Source of the DNA: Paenibacillus allorhizosphaerae
GTDB lineage: Bacteria; Bacillota; Bacilli; Paenibacillales; NBRC-103111
Reading direction: 5' to 3'
Length of the DNA stretch: 64,000 nt
Assembly (NCBI RefSeq): GCF_910594985.1
Contig: NZ_CAJVCE010000019.1
Span: forward strand, 1 to 64,000
Shown here: positions 37,081-46,682 of the stretch, one piece after another
Numbering within the stretch: the first letter of the stretch is position 1
How the letters are laid out: each line of letters begins with the position of its first letter
Translations under genes and position numbers: made by a program
Notes under the pieces: model-generated
What the model was told of the DNA's origin: nothing
The model's input: the letters and a program-made list of their open reading frames with translations, nothing else
The model's database searches: none

Positions 37081-37196
37081 TCGTATCGGCGGCCAGAAAT
37101 GCCCACACAGAGCTGCCAAGAGAAAGCGCGGGCTGCGCTCGTAAGAGGAGAACGCCGATTATCATTGCTGCTCGCGCATCCGCCCGTCTTGTACAC

Positions 37197-38084
37197 TCAC
37201 ATCTGGCGGCTGAACATGGCCTCCAGCTTCAGCTTTCCATTCGTTTCCAGCCAAGTATCGAAAGTCATCAGACCCGGATGAAACTCGCGCAAGGAAGCGA
37301 TGTCCACGACATAACCGCCATCATTGATCCAATCGTAAATGCGGCCGAGGAGCTCGTTTTGCTCCCGGACGGTTTCCATCGGGGTCTGCACGTAAACAAC
37401 CGGATGGCCCGAAACGCGGCTGATCGCTGAGGCTATATTAGGAGGTGTCTGGGCATCGCCGGCGAGCTCCCATGTTTTCCCCACAAATGTGCCGGGATGC
37501 TGAAAGGCAAGGGCGACGAAAGCGCCGATATCGTCCACGGCAATCATGTGCACCGGGACGTCCGGTTTTGTCGCTTCGAAATAAGTGCCTTGCCGTATCC
37601 CGTAATGCGGAAAGTTGACGTAGTTTTCCATAAAAATAGGCAAGCGCAGCACCGTCGCCGGAAGGCCGATCGCCCGGATATGCTTCTCAATCTCCCACTT
37701 GGCCACTTCACGAAAGGCGGATTGCGCCTCCGCCCCCGACATCGACGAGTAGACGAAATGCCGAACCCCGGCCGCTTGGGCTGCATCGGCTACGCTAGTC
37801 CCCCATCCGATTTCCCGGGCCGTGAAATGAAGATCCCATTCGTTCGGCTGCACGCTGAACACCCCGTATACCCCTTGCATCGCCGCATCCAGCGATGCAC
37901 GGTCATCCAAATCTCCGACGGCCAGCTCCGCGCCGTTCTGCGCCAGAGCCTGCGCTTCCTTCGCAGAACGATTGCGTACAAACGCGCGCACTTGCCACCC
38001 GTCTGCCAACAAACGCGCCGCAGCCGAACCGCCTTGCTGTCCTGTAGCTCCTAACACCAGTATCGTTTTGTTTATCATGTTCAT
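37197..38084 (-). CDS. NmrA-like NAD(P)-binding protein
   Basis: A 295-residue atypical short-chain dehydrogenase of the NmrA/HSCARG family. The Rossmann nucleotide site LVLGATGQQGGSAAARLL is at the N-terminus, and the NmrA pattern YGVFSVQ and HFVYSSMSGA follows. Family members sense NAD(P) redox state or act as quinone or carbonyl reductases. It is divergent from an HxlR regulator with a 169-base gap, a frequent pairing in which the redox-responsive regulator controls the enzyme gene. Confidence 0.85.
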   Translation of the reverse strand: MNMINKTILVLGATGQQGGSAAARLLADGWQVRAFVRNRSAKEAQALAQNGAELAVGDLDDRASLDAAMQGVYGVFSVQPNEWDLHFTAREIGWGTSVADAAQAAGVRHFVYSSMSGAEAQSAFREVAKWEIEKHIRAIGLPATVLRLPIFMENYVNFPHYGIRQGTYFEATKPDVPVHMIAVDDIGAFVALAFQHPGTFVGKTWELAGDAQTPPNIASAISRVSGHPVVYVQTPMETVREQNELLGRIYDWINDGGYVVDIASLREFHPGLMTFDTWLETNGKLKLEAMFSRQM

Positions 38085-38253
38085 CCGTCGTCCTCTCCTT
38101 TAGAAATGGTAGTCGGGCCGCAAAAGCTTTAGCGCCGCCTTGTCACGCCCTGTCGCTATTCTAAAGGAAATGATATAGTTGCATAAGAACGCACTTTTTT
38201 TTGCCATACACTCGTCGAACAAAGTTACTAACGAAACGTTAGGAGATGGTCGA

Positions 38254-38586
38254 TTGAATCCTCCCTACCAACATCCCTGCCAGCTGGCTATTAGCGAAGC
38301 GCTGCAAGTCGTTAGCGGCAAATGGTCCTATTTCGTGATCAGTCAGCTGTGCCAAGGCGCCCAGCGCTTCAATCAGCTGCAAAGAAGCTTGGGCGGCGTC
38401 AGCGTCAAATCTTTAACGGACACGCTGAGGCAGCTGGAACAATATGAAATCGTTAGCCGTCACGTCTTTCCTACGGTTCCCGTCACGGTCGAATACGCAT
38501 TGACGGAAAAAGGCAAGGAATATGGAGCCATTCTGCTGGAAATGCGCAAATGGGGAGAGAAATGGAGCCGTCAGCCGACGGTATAA
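38254..38586 (+). CDS. HxlR-family transcriptional regulator
   Basis: A 110-residue winged-helix DNA-binding protein of the HxlR type. The CQLAISEALQVVSGKWSYF region is followed by the recognition part (GGVSVKSLTDTLRQLE) and the wing ending in YALTEKGKEY. The N-terminal Cys (near residue 9) is the position that senses electrophiles or redox in several HxlR proteins such as HypR. The likely start is TTG, eight bases after AGGAG. Divergent from the NmrA-like gene, its probable target. Confidence 0.88.
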   Translation: MNPPYQHPCQLAISEALQVVSGKWSYFVISQLCQGAQRFNQLQRSLGGVSVKSLTDTLRQLEQYEIVSRHVFPTVPVTVEYALTEKGKEYGAILLEMRKWGEKWSRQPTV

Positions 38587-38695
38587 GTCGGGATGGCTCC
38601 TGCGGACAATCCCAGGAACGCGTTTCGGCGCTGTGAGGCGGTCAAATCTCATGGCTCCGTTTGGAACGACGCTCCTGACCCGCATCCATGTACCC

Positions 38696-40462
38696 CTATC
38701 GGCGTGCCGTTTGCGCGGACCACAGCTCCCGGTAAAGGCCATATTGCGGCAGAAGCTCTTCATGCGTGCCTCGCTCCGCAATGATGCCTTCGTTTAGAAC
38801 GAGCACAAGATCCGACCGCTGTGCGATGTCAAGGCGATGGGTGATAAAAATGAGGATGATGTCCTTCCTCTCCAGAAGCAATCGATCCAGCAGTCTCCGC
38901 TCCGTTCGTTGATCCAGCGCCGAAGTCGCCTCATCCAGGATGAGAATGGCAGGCTTTCGCAGGAGCGCCCGCGCGATACTGATTCGCTGGCGCTCTCCGC
39001 CGGAGATCGCGTATCCCCGCTCGCCAACCTGCGTGCGCAGTCCGTCCGGGAGCAATGAAATCCACGCTTCCAGCTGGGCCGTGCGGACCGCTTCCATTAC
39101 TTCTTCCGTCGTCGCGTCCATCCCGAATAAAATATTGTCGAGTATCGTCCCGCTTCGCAGCATCACATCCTGCGCAACGCACAGCATATGGCTGCGCAGC
39201 CAGCGACGGTCGATTTGGCCGAGCGGCATGCCGCTAATGCGGATATGGCCCGTATCCGGCTCTCTCAGCCCCAGAAGCAAATCAACAAGCGTTGATTTAC
39301 CCGAACCGCGATGACCGACAACGGCTACGATCGACCCCGAAGGAACACGGAAGCGGATATCGCGAAGCACGGTCCGGGTTTCATACCGAAACGATAGTCC
39401 GTCCGCCTCCAATGTAACCGGCTTAGAAGGAATGATCCCATTCGTATTCTCGCTTGCGGCGAAAGCGATATCCGTTACTCTGTTGATCGGGGGAATGATT
39501 TTCATGATGGACAGCAGCAACTCGATGAACTGCATGCCGAAAGGCCTCAGCCAGTTATAAACCGCAACAAAGGCGACCAGAGAACCGATGGTCATGCTTT
39601 GCTCCAGCACGAACCAACCTCCAGCTGCGTACATCAACACGAGAAAACAAGCATTCAAAGCTCCATTCAGCACCCGGACTTTGTGGTCCAATACGATGCC
39701 GCGCCTCGTCTGTTCCCATTCCTGATGGAGTCCGCTGCGCACGCTGCCCAAGGCCGCCGCTTCTTTGCCGCTCGCTTTAATAAAGGCAGCGGCGGATACG
39801 ATTTCCCGCACCATCTCTGCGACACGCGAGTTGCGCTGCGCCGTCTCCTCCGCCCGCCGTTTGACATATCGCCCAAGCACCGACATCAGCGCGGTTTGTC
39901 CTACCCACAGCAGCAGCACAACGGCGGCCAACCCCCAGTGAAGCGTTAACAAAATCGCCGAGCCGACGGTTAACGTCACGATATGAAACAGCGTAAATCC
40001 GGTTTGTCCGTTCACTTTGTCGGAGATGGACCGCGTATCATCCAGCATCCGCGTAAGCAAATCGCCGGCGCGCTGATGCACCAGCCAGTCCCACGGTTGA
40101 TGCTGGATCCCGTTATACAAGTCAGCCCGCCCGCGACCGGATAAATTCTCCATGAACCTTCCCCAAACGACCTCGAGAATGATCATCAAGCTTCCTGCAA
40201 TCGGAGCAACGACCATACAGATGGCGACAATGACGAGCAAATTCCAGTTACGCTCGGGCAATACGGTCTCCAGGATGTACTTAGACATAAAAGGCGGCAC
40301 CATGTAGAGCAGACTGCCTACTACGTTTTTCATCACGATTAATACTAAGTTCAACCAATAAGGCAGCAGATGTTTCTTCGCATAAGACGCTACGGCCGAA
40401 CGATTACCGGCCGCCAAAGGCAAATCGGCGCTCACCGCGTTCCTCTCCTTCCCGTGTCCCAT
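38696..40462 (-). CDS. ABC exporter half-transporter (second subunit)
   Basis: A 588-residue type IV exporter subunit: a six-helix membrane domain (about 30-310) fused to an ATPase with Walker A (GHRGSGKST), signature (ISGGERQRIS), Walker B with catalytic Glu (ILILDEATSALD) and H-loop (FITHRL). It overlaps the end of the preceding ABC gene by 59 bases. The ATG at 40460-40462 has GGAGG about eight bases upstream, inside the neighbour. The pair probably forms a heterodimeric multidrug or peptide exporter. The substrate is unknown. Confidence 0.87.
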   Translation of the reverse strand: MGHGKERNAVSADLPLAAGNRSAVASYAKKHLLPYWLNLVLIVMKNVVGSLLYMVPPFMSKYILETVLPERNWNLLVIVAICMVVAPIAGSLMIILEVVWGRFMENLSGRGRADLYNGIQHQPWDWLVHQRAGDLLTRMLDDTRSISDKVNGQTGFTLFHIVTLTVGSAILLTLHWGLAAVVLLLWVGQTALMSVLGRYVKRRAEETAQRNSRVAEMVREIVSAAAFIKASGKEAAALGSVRSGLHQEWEQTRRGIVLDHKVRVLNGALNACFLVLMYAAGGWFVLEQSMTIGSLVAFVAVYNWLRPFGMQFIELLLSIMKIIPPINRVTDIAFAASENTNGIIPSKPVTLEADGLSFRYETRTVLRDIRFRVPSGSIVAVVGHRGSGKSTLVDLLLGLREPDTGHIRISGMPLGQIDRRWLRSHMLCVAQDVMLRSGTILDNILFGMDATTEEVMEAVRTAQLEAWISLLPDGLRTQVGERGYAISGGERQRISIARALLRKPAILILDEATSALDQRTERRLLDRLLLERKDIILIFITHRLDIAQRSDLVLVLNEGIIAERGTHEELLPQYGLYRELWSAQTARR

Positions 40463-42203
40463 GTTCCGAGCTTTCCTCCAGCCGTTCACGTTCTTCATGC
40501 CACATTCGCGCATACAGCCCTTGAAGCGCAAGCAGTTCGTCATGCGTGCCTTCCTCCACCACTCGCCCTTTGTCGATCACTACAATGCGATCGGCCAGAG
40601 CGGCCCCTTTCAACCGATGGGTCACGTTGATTCTCGATATACCGGCGGCATGGCAGTCCAATGCGGCATACACCGCATTCTCGCTCGTCTGATCCAGTGA
40701 CGAAGTCGCCTCGTCCAGCAGCAGGATGTCCGGCTGCTTCAGCATCGTACGTACGAGTCCGACCAACTGTCGCTGCCCGCCGGACAGCGTTCCGCCGTTT
40801 GCACCGATGTCCGTCTCGTAACCAAGAGGAAGCGAGACAACGATGTCTTCGGCTGCGAATGCTTTCATCCAAAAGTCCACTCGCTGCCGGTCCGCTTCCG
40901 CCAAGTACGTCAAGTTGCGCATTAACGTGTCGCGGAACAGCACGTCTTCTTGCATGACATAGCCGATCCGGCTGCGCACGTGCGTCGCGTCCAGCCGATA
41001 CATCGCATATTCGCCGATTCGAATCTCCCCTTCCGAAGGCTCCTGCAGGCGAAGGAGCAGCTTAAGCAGCGTGCTTTTCCCTGCGCCGCTCGGTCCGACA
41101 ATTGCCACATACTCGCCTGGATGCACCGTAAAGCGAATGTTTCGCAATATATCGCCTTGGTCTCCCGTTACCGAAACGTTGTCAAATACGATGGGCAGCC
41201 GGCGAACATGCGCCGGACGCAGCAGTCCCTGCTGCCTGCCCGGCTCCGCCGGCAAGCGCAAGTAATCTATAATGCCGTGAATCCGTACCTTGATATCGGT
41301 AAAGCTGACATACAGCCCGAAAAACGAGCGCACCGGCGCGTTAATGGCCGGGATATAGGCAAGAATCGTGACCAACTGCCCGATGGATGCTTCCCCGTTC
41401 ATCATCTGCCAACCGGCAAAAAGAAACACGAGAACGGGAGCCAACGAATCCGGTATGCGGGGGAACGTCCGGTACACGCTGTCAACGATCCCCTCCTGAA
41501 ACTTCATCGTTGCCCATTGGTCTTGCTCCCTCGTCACATCCGCAAATTCCTTTTTTTCCGTGCCGTACAGTTTAATTTGCTTCATCGTCTCCAGCTTCTC
41601 CAGCACGCTTTGCCGGATGCGGGAATCATGCTGCGCAAGCTGCTTTCGAACGAGCCCGCGTTTTCGCCCATACAGATGGACAGGGAGAAACAATACGATA
41701 TACGCCGTCAAAAGAATAACGGCAAGCGGCCCGTTCCACCCGGAAATGACGGCGAGCGCGATGCATGCGAGCAGCAGCTCTTGCACAAAGCTTGGAAGCG
41801 TCGCGAGTCCAAACTGCTGAATCGCCTTCGTATCTTTCGTGCACCGCTGCAGCAGTTCCCCACGCGCCGTCTTCGCAAAAAAATCGGACGACGTTTTCAA
41901 CACCGCGGATAAAGCTTCCTCCGTTATGGCGTAAGAGAGATGAATCATCGTCTTCGACGATACGTACACCCTCGCTGCGATGCACAGCTCGCTCAGAAGC
42001 AGCGCGCCCAGCAGCAGCATAGCGGTATGGGCCATGCCTTCCCCGCCGCGAAGCGTGACGGCATCCATCAATCGGCCGATCAGAAGGGGCGCTGCCGCTC
42101 CACACAAGGAGGCTGTCACGGTTAGCAAAGCAACGGTCAGAAGCGCTCCTCTCGAACGAACCATTTGTTTCATAAAAAATAATAGCCACTCCGGCAATCG
42201 CAA
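40404..42203 (-). CDS. ABC exporter half-transporter (first subunit)
   Basis: A 599-residue type IV exporter subunit with a membrane domain and an ATPase: Walker A (GPSGAGKST), signature (LSGGQRQLVG), Walker B (ILLLDEATSSLD) and H-loop (NVTHRL) are all canonical, so no degenerate site is evident. It starts at TTG with AAAGGGTGG upstream. The last 20 residues (EEREEGERG-like, rich in Glu and Arg) overlap the start of the second subunit gene, which ties translation of the two. No regulator or peptidase gene is adjacent. Divergent from the EmrB-type pump. Confidence 0.88.
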   Translation of the reverse strand: MRLPEWLLFFMKQMVRSRGALLTVALLTVTASLCGAAAPLLIGRLMDAVTLRGGEGMAHTAMLLLGALLLSELCIAARVYVSSKTMIHLSYAITEEALSAVLKTSSDFFAKTARGELLQRCTKDTKAIQQFGLATLPSFVQELLLACIALAVISGWNGPLAVILLTAYIVLFLPVHLYGRKRGLVRKQLAQHDSRIRQSVLEKLETMKQIKLYGTEKKEFADVTREQDQWATMKFQEGIVDSVYRTFPRIPDSLAPVLVFLFAGWQMMNGEASIGQLVTILAYIPAINAPVRSFFGLYVSFTDIKVRIHGIIDYLRLPAEPGRQQGLLRPAHVRRLPIVFDNVSVTGDQGDILRNIRFTVHPGEYVAIVGPSGAGKSTLLKLLLRLQEPSEGEIRIGEYAMYRLDATHVRSRIGYVMQEDVLFRDTLMRNLTYLAEADRQRVDFWMKAFAAEDIVVSLPLGYETDIGANGGTLSGGQRQLVGLVRTMLKQPDILLLDEATSSLDQTSENAVYAALDCHAAGISRINVTHRLKGAALADRIVVIDKGRVVEEGTHDELLALQGLYARMWHEERERLEESSEHGTREGEERGERRFAFGGR

Positions 42204-42426
42204 TCAGGACCACCCTTTCAAAATTTCCCAGCAGGCTCATCGTAGCAGTCGCTTTTTCAACCTGTCAAACCGCAAAAACAAACGTTCGCCTTTCCGCCTA
42301 TTCCGGCATTTGAAGGGCGTTCGCCATTTTCTGAAAACGAAAGCTTGGACATGCTCCTTCAATCGCCCGTTTATACAATAACCAGGTGAGGCTGCTTGTA
42401 AATAAAATAATTCAGGCCGCTCCAAA

Positions 42427-42448
42427 CACTGACATATAGCTGTCAGTG
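42427..42448. promoter_or_regulatory. Operator-like palindrome upstream of the DHA2 pump
   Basis: CACTGACA and TGTCAGTG are perfect eight-base inverted repeats with a six-base spacer, 70 bases before the pump ATG. The shape suits a TetR or MarR dimer. No regulator gene is next to it. Confidence 0.6.
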
Positions 42449-42517
42449 AAAGAGCTCTATAGTAAAACCATAAGCAAGAGAGCCAATTACAACGAATAAT
42501 AAGGAGCGGTTTTAAGA

Positions 42518-44047
42518 ATGGGAACACAAACGACTAACAGCAAATTGGGCTATATACTCGCCGGCTTGCTGCTCGCCATTTTGATGGCATCGATGGACAA
42601 TACGATCGTCGCAACGGCCATGGGAACGATCGTGGGCAAGCTTGGCGGCTTCGACAAATTCATCTGGGTCACATCCGCCTACATGATCGCCAGCATGGCG
42701 GGCATGCCGATCTTCGGCAAGCTCTCCGACATGTACGGCAGAAAAAAGTTTTTTCTATTCGGTATGATCGTTTTTCTGATCGGATCGATTTTGTGCGGAA
42801 CGGCACAAAGCATCGTGCAGCTCAGCATTTACCGCGCAATTCAAGGGATCGGCGGCGGTGCGCTGGTGCCGATTGCATTTACGATCATTTATGACGTCGT
42901 GCCGCCCGAACAGCGCGGCAAAACGATGGGACTGTTCGGCGCGACCTTCGGCTTGTCCAGCATTTTCGGGCCGCTGCTCGGCTCCTACATTACGGACTAT
43001 ATCGACTGGCGCTGGATCTTTTATATCAATCTGCCGATCGGCCTGTTGTCTCTCCTATTCATCCTAATCCATTACAAGCAGTCCGTCGGTCATTCCGAAC
43101 AAAAAATCGACTGGGCCGGAGCGGTTACGCTCGTCGGCGCCACCCTCTGCCTGATGTTCGGTCTGGAGCTAGGCGGACACACCTTCGCTTGGAGCTCCCC
43201 GCAGATCGCAGGCTTGTTTGCCGGATTTGCCGTCCTGCTGCTCGCTTTCTTATGGACGGAAGCCCGTGCGAAGGAACCGATCATCTCTTACCGCATGTTC
43301 CGAAACCGCCTGTTCCGGGCCAGCGCGCTGATCGGCTTGTTTTACGGGGTCGCCTTTATCGTAGCTACCGTGTACATCCCGATCTTCGTGCAGGGCGTCA
43401 TGGGCGGAACCGCCACCAGCTCCGGTCTTCTGCTTCTGCCAATGATGCTCGGAGTCGTCGCATCCAGCCAAATCGGCGCGATGCTGTGCAGCAAACTCGG
43501 CTATCGCAGCGTCATGCTGATCTTCGGATTCATATTTCTGCTCGGCATTAGTTTGCTTGCAACATTGACGACGTCCACGCCGAAATGGCTCATTACCGTC
43601 TATATGATTGTGACCGGGCTCGGCATCGGCGCTTCGTTCTCCGTCCTGAGCATGGCGGCCATTCAACATTTAAGCCCGATGCAGCGCGGGTCGGCGAATT
43701 CGACGATCAGCTTCGTCCGCGAGCTCGGGATGGCGATCGGCGTTACGGTGTACGGTATTGTGCAGCGGAACCATTTTGCCGCAGGTTTGGCCGATGCGTT
43801 GAAGGGCGGCGCGCAGCAGGTCGGCGGCATTTCGAGCGATCCGCGCGTCCTGCTCTCTCCGGAAGGCCGTGCCGCTATACCGGCGCCGCTGCTGGAGAAG
43901 ATTGCAGGCGTGCTGTCCGGCTCGATCAGCTACACGTTTCTGTGGGCGCTCGTCCCGACCGTGCTCGTGATCTGCTTCATCCTGATGCTCACCAACGACA
44001 AGACGGTGGCGGAGGAGGATGAATCGGCGGCGCAACCGGCGGCTTAA
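42518..44047 (+). CDS. DHA2 (EmrB/QacA) family drug:proton antiporter
   Basis: A 509-residue major facilitator with about 14 membrane helices, the DHA2 count. Motif A (GKLSDMYGRKKFF, after helix 2), motif B-like (IYRAIQGIGGGAL) and antiporter motif C-like (GATFGLSSIFGPLLGS) are present. Proteins like this expel drugs or cationic dyes with proton exchange. AAGGAG precedes the ATG. A clean palindrome sits in the promoter region, and a terminator follows. Separate transcript from the divergent ABC exporter pair. Confidence 0.92.
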   Translation: MGTQTTNSKLGYILAGLLLAILMASMDNTIVATAMGTIVGKLGGFDKFIWVTSAYMIASMAGMPIFGKLSDMYGRKKFFLFGMIVFLIGSILCGTAQSIVQLSIYRAIQGIGGGALVPIAFTIIYDVVPPEQRGKTMGLFGATFGLSSIFGPLLGSYITDYIDWRWIFYINLPIGLLSLLFILIHYKQSVGHSEQKIDWAGAVTLVGATLCLMFGLELGGHTFAWSSPQIAGLFAGFAVLLLAFLWTEARAKEPIISYRMFRNRLFRASALIGLFYGVAFIVATVYIPIFVQGVMGGTATSSGLLLLPMMLGVVASSQIGAMLCSKLGYRSVMLIFGFIFLLGISLLATLTTSTPKWLITVYMIVTGLGIGASFSVLSMAAIQHLSPMQRGSANSTISFVRELGMAIGVTVYGIVQRNHFAAGLADALKGGAQQVGGISSDPRVLLSPEGRAAIPAPLLEKIAGVLSGSISYTFLWALVPTVLVICFILMLTNDKTVAEEDESAAQPAA

Positions 44048-44083
44048 CGCTGTCTACTCACGTTGCAAATTTGTGTTCAAGGA

Positions 44084-44119
44084 GGGCTCTCCTGGCATGC
44101 TGTGCTGGGGAGCCCCTTT
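44084..44119 (+). terminator. Terminator of the DHA2 pump gene
   Basis: GGGCTCTCC pairs with GGGGAGCCC (one G-U) around a 14-base loop, followed by CTTTA. The short T tract makes it moderate. Confidence 0.6.
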
Positions 44120-44265
44120 ATGCCGTTCGATGTGCGGGAATAAGATATTTTTTACAAAACATCCACCTTCGCTCGGGTCATCTATGCTACACTATCGTTT
44201 ATATGAGAAACGCTTTCGGTAACGAAAGCTGGAAATAACGGCTATTTTGCAAGGAGAAGACGACA

Positions 44266-45093
44266 ATGAAGCTCATATCGTGGAATGTTAACGGCCTGAG
44301 GGCGTGCATCAACAAAGGATTTACGGATTATTTCAAAGAAGCGGATGCGGATATTTTTTGCGTTCAGGAGACCAAGCTGCAGGAAGGGCAGTTGACTTGG
44401 GAGCAGGACGAGGCGTACAGCCAGTACTGGAACTACGCGGAGAAGAAAGGGTATTCCGGAACGGCGGTTTTTACAAAAATCAAGCCGCTCTCGGTACGAT
44501 ACGGCCTGGAAGAGGATGAAGAGCCCGAAGGGCGGGTCATTACGCTGCAGTTCGACGGCTTTTATCTGGTTAACGTATATACGCCGAATGCGCGGCGCGA
44601 TCTATCAAGACTGCCGTTCCGGCTGGAATGGGAAGAGCGGTTTCGCCGTTATCTCCAGGAACTGGACGGCCATAAACCGGTCGTCGTCTGCGGCGACTTG
44701 AACGTGGCTCATCAGGAGATCGACTTGAAAAATCCGAAATCGAACCGCAACAACTCCGGCTTCACCGAGGAAGAACGGGAGAAGATGACCCTGCTGCTGA
44801 AGGCCGGGTTTACCGATACGTTCCGCTATTTTTATCCCGAACAAACGGATGCCTATACATGGTGGTCTTACATGCCGAAAGTAAGAGAGCGGAATATCGG
44901 CTGGCGCATCGATTATTTTCTCGTATCTTCGAGACTGAATCCGTTTTTGATCGACGCTCAAATCGACTCGGAGATTACAGGCAGCGACCACTGCCCTATC
45001 TTGCTGCAGCTCAAGGAACTAACCGAAACGGCAGGCGAGGACAATGCCGAAGATTGCGCAGGGCAAAGCAAAAAGCCGGGCATTCCCGACTGA
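44266..45093 (+). CDS. xth: Exodeoxyribonuclease III
   Basis: A 275-residue AP endonuclease/3' exonuclease for base excision repair. Metal and catalytic motifs are complete: WNVNGLRA, VQETKLQ (metal Glu), GDLNVAHQEIDL (Asp and Asn), RNIGWRIDYFLVS and SDHCPI with the catalytic His. The C-terminal 20 residues (polar, Glu/Asp/Gln/Lys-rich) extend beyond the usual end of the fold, and their coding end contains a small GC hairpin. AAGGAG precedes the ATG. Transcribed alone. Confidence 0.96.
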   Translation: MKLISWNVNGLRACINKGFTDYFKEADADIFCVQETKLQEGQLTWEQDEAYSQYWNYAEKKGYSGTAVFTKIKPLSVRYGLEEDEEPEGRVITLQFDGFYLVNVYTPNARRDLSRLPFRLEWEERFRRYLQELDGHKPVVVCGDLNVAHQEIDLKNPKSNRNNSGFTEEEREKMTLLLKAGFTDTFRYFYPEQTDAYTWWSYMPKVRERNIGWRIDYFLVSSRLNPFLIDAQIDSEITGSDHCPILLQLKELTETAGEDNAEDCAGQSKKPGIPD

Positions 45094-45195
45094 GAAATGT
45101 CCCCGACCCACGCGTCTCATCGTAACTCGGTAAGCACCCTGTGCTAGCGGAATTCATCCTACCGATCCGATCGATGATACGTTATTATTAACCTG

Positions 45196-45645
45196 TTACC
45201 AGCCAAAATCCATTGTTTTGCCGGTTTCCACATAAGACTTGATATTGCTTAAAATCATCGGCCAGCTCTCTTTCGTATTTTCATAGGAAGGATGGCCTTC
45301 CGGCCACTGGTCGTTAACGAGCGTAAGCTTGGTGCTGTTGCCTACGGTCTCCAAGGTAAGCGTAACTCTCGTTTCCAGCTCGGCGTGATTCTCACGGTAA
45401 GACGGTCCGGGATGTTCCGTATAGCTCATCAACCGGTTCGGCTCGAATGCCAGTACGGTGCCGTAGACGTGAACCGTCTCCTCTCCGTCGTTGCCGGGCC
45501 CGACGTACCTGTAAGGAGCGCCGATTTCGAATGTCGATTGGAGCGTAGAGCCGAAAAAGATCGCCCGCGTTCCTTCCGGCGTTACCAGCGCATTCCATAC
45601 ATCCTCCGGCTTTGCTGCGATATACGTAACGTATTTGAGATCCAT
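45196..45645 (-). CDS. SRPBCC (AHSA1-like) domain protein
   Basis: A 149-residue START/Bet v 1-like protein with the AHSA1 pattern: YIAAKPEDVWNALVTPE at the N-terminus and SWPMILSNIKSYVETG at the end. Such proteins form a hydrophobic pocket, usually of unknown ligand. CGGAGG precedes the ATG. It is divergent from an AraC-type regulator with 127 bases between the starts, suggesting shared control. Many members lie beside ArsR regulators, but here the partner is AraC type. Confidence 0.85.
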   Translation of the reverse strand: MDLKYVTYIAAKPEDVWNALVTPEGTRAIFFGSTLQSTFEIGAPYRYVGPGNDGEETVHVYGTVLAFEPNRLMSYTEHPGPSYRENHAELETRVTLTLETVGNSTKLTLVNDQWPEGHPSYENTKESWPMILSNIKSYVETGKTMDFGW

Positions 45646-45772
45646 AATGATCCTCCGTTCGATAAGTTTTCATCAATAGCTTCATTCATTCCCAACTGCT
45701 AGTCCCATTATAAAATAATACGTTTCAGCGGTATTGTAAAAACGCGACAACGATATTCTGGGAGGCCAGCTC

Positions 45773-46594
45773 ATGAAACCAAGCGAGAAACAATCCGACA
45801 GAGGCATCCTGAAAGCGGAAGCGGGCAAGCAAAATTTCTCGCTCGCGCGTTATGAACCCGTCCAGCCGCTCGCTCATTTGGTCGAATATTATTGGGTCGT
45901 CCGATGGGACTTGAGGGGACAAGCCCCTTATCGTCAGGTCGTGCTGTCGTATCCTAACGTCCATATGGTGTTCGAGAAAGAACATAACGGCACGTTTGCC
46001 GGCGTATACGGCGTGCCGTCCAAGCCGTACACCCGTGATTTGCATGAAAACGGCGTCGTCATAGGCGTCAAATTCCAACCCGGCGGCTTCTACCCTTTCT
46101 GGAAGCATCCGATCTCCAATATCACCGGTCAAATCCTCAGCGTCGGAGACGTATTCGGCGAAGACGGAACGGCGCTGCAGAAACAAATGTTTGCGCTCGA
46201 CGATGCAGAGAAAGGCGCCCAGCTGGTCGAGCGGTTTCTGCTCGAACGGCTCCCGGAGCCGGATGATAACGTCGCGCTGCTGAACCGGATTGTACAAACG
46301 GTGATCGATAACCGGGAAATCACGAAGGTGGAAGACGTCGTATCGCTCCTCGGCATTAACAAACGAACGCTGCAGCGGCTGTTCAGCCGGTACGTCGGCG
46401 TCAGCCCGAAATGGGTCATTAAGCGGTATCGCCTTCAAGAAGCGGCCGAGCGCATGGAAAAAGGCGATGTGCCCGATTGGTCCGCCTTGTCACAGCATTT
46501 GGGGTACTATGACCAGTCTCACTTCATTAAAGATTTTAAGGCGATGGTCGGCCGGTCGCCGCTGGAATACGTGAAGGATGCCGGGCTTTCGTAA
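45773..46594 (+). CDS. AraC-family regulator with DUF6597-type N-terminus
   Basis: A 273-residue protein. The N-terminal domain (about 20-140) has the pattern LAHLVEYYWVVRWDL and NVHMVFEKEHNG of DUF6597/AraC sensors. The C-terminal AraC helix-turn-helix pair is complete (ITKVEDVVSLLGINKRTLQRLF, SALSQHLGYYDQSHFIKDFK). GGGAGG precedes the ATG. The effector is unknown. It lies between the divergent SRPBCC gene and the TetR gene, which starts 88 bases after its stop and has its own promoter. Confidence 0.88.
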   Translation: MKPSEKQSDRGILKAEAGKQNFSLARYEPVQPLAHLVEYYWVVRWDLRGQAPYRQVVLSYPNVHMVFEKEHNGTFAGVYGVPSKPYTRDLHENGVVIGVKFQPGGFYPFWKHPISNITGQILSVGDVFGEDGTALQKQMFALDDAEKGAQLVERFLLERLPEPDDNVALLNRIVQTVIDNREITKVEDVVSLLGINKRTLQRLFSRYVGVSPKWVIKRYRLQEAAERMEKGDVPDWSALSQHLGYYDQSHFIKDFKAMVGRSPLEYVKDAGLS

Positions 46595-46634
46595 AGTGCC
46601 GTGATGGTTCCCTTTGTGCAGACAACCTGTATAT

Positions 46635-46663
46635 TTGACAGATCAGTACAAAATAGGTATCCT
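46635..46663 (+). promoter_or_regulatory. tetR-family gene promoter with pump-shared operator
   Basis: TTGACA (46635-46640) and TATCCT (46658-46663) are separated by exactly 17 bases. The spacer carries GATCAGTACAAAAT. The same block, with one change (GGTCAGTACAAAAT), appears on the minus strand before the downstream pump gene (47404-47417). This points to autorepression and co-control by the TetR protein. Confidence 0.65.
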
Positions 46664-46682
46664 AGTTCCAGGAAGGAGTGGA

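Noticed and set aside
37197-42203. HxlR, NmrA and ABC exporter genes as a biosynthetic gene cluster
   Set aside because: No synthetase, ligase or precursor peptide gene is present between or beside them.
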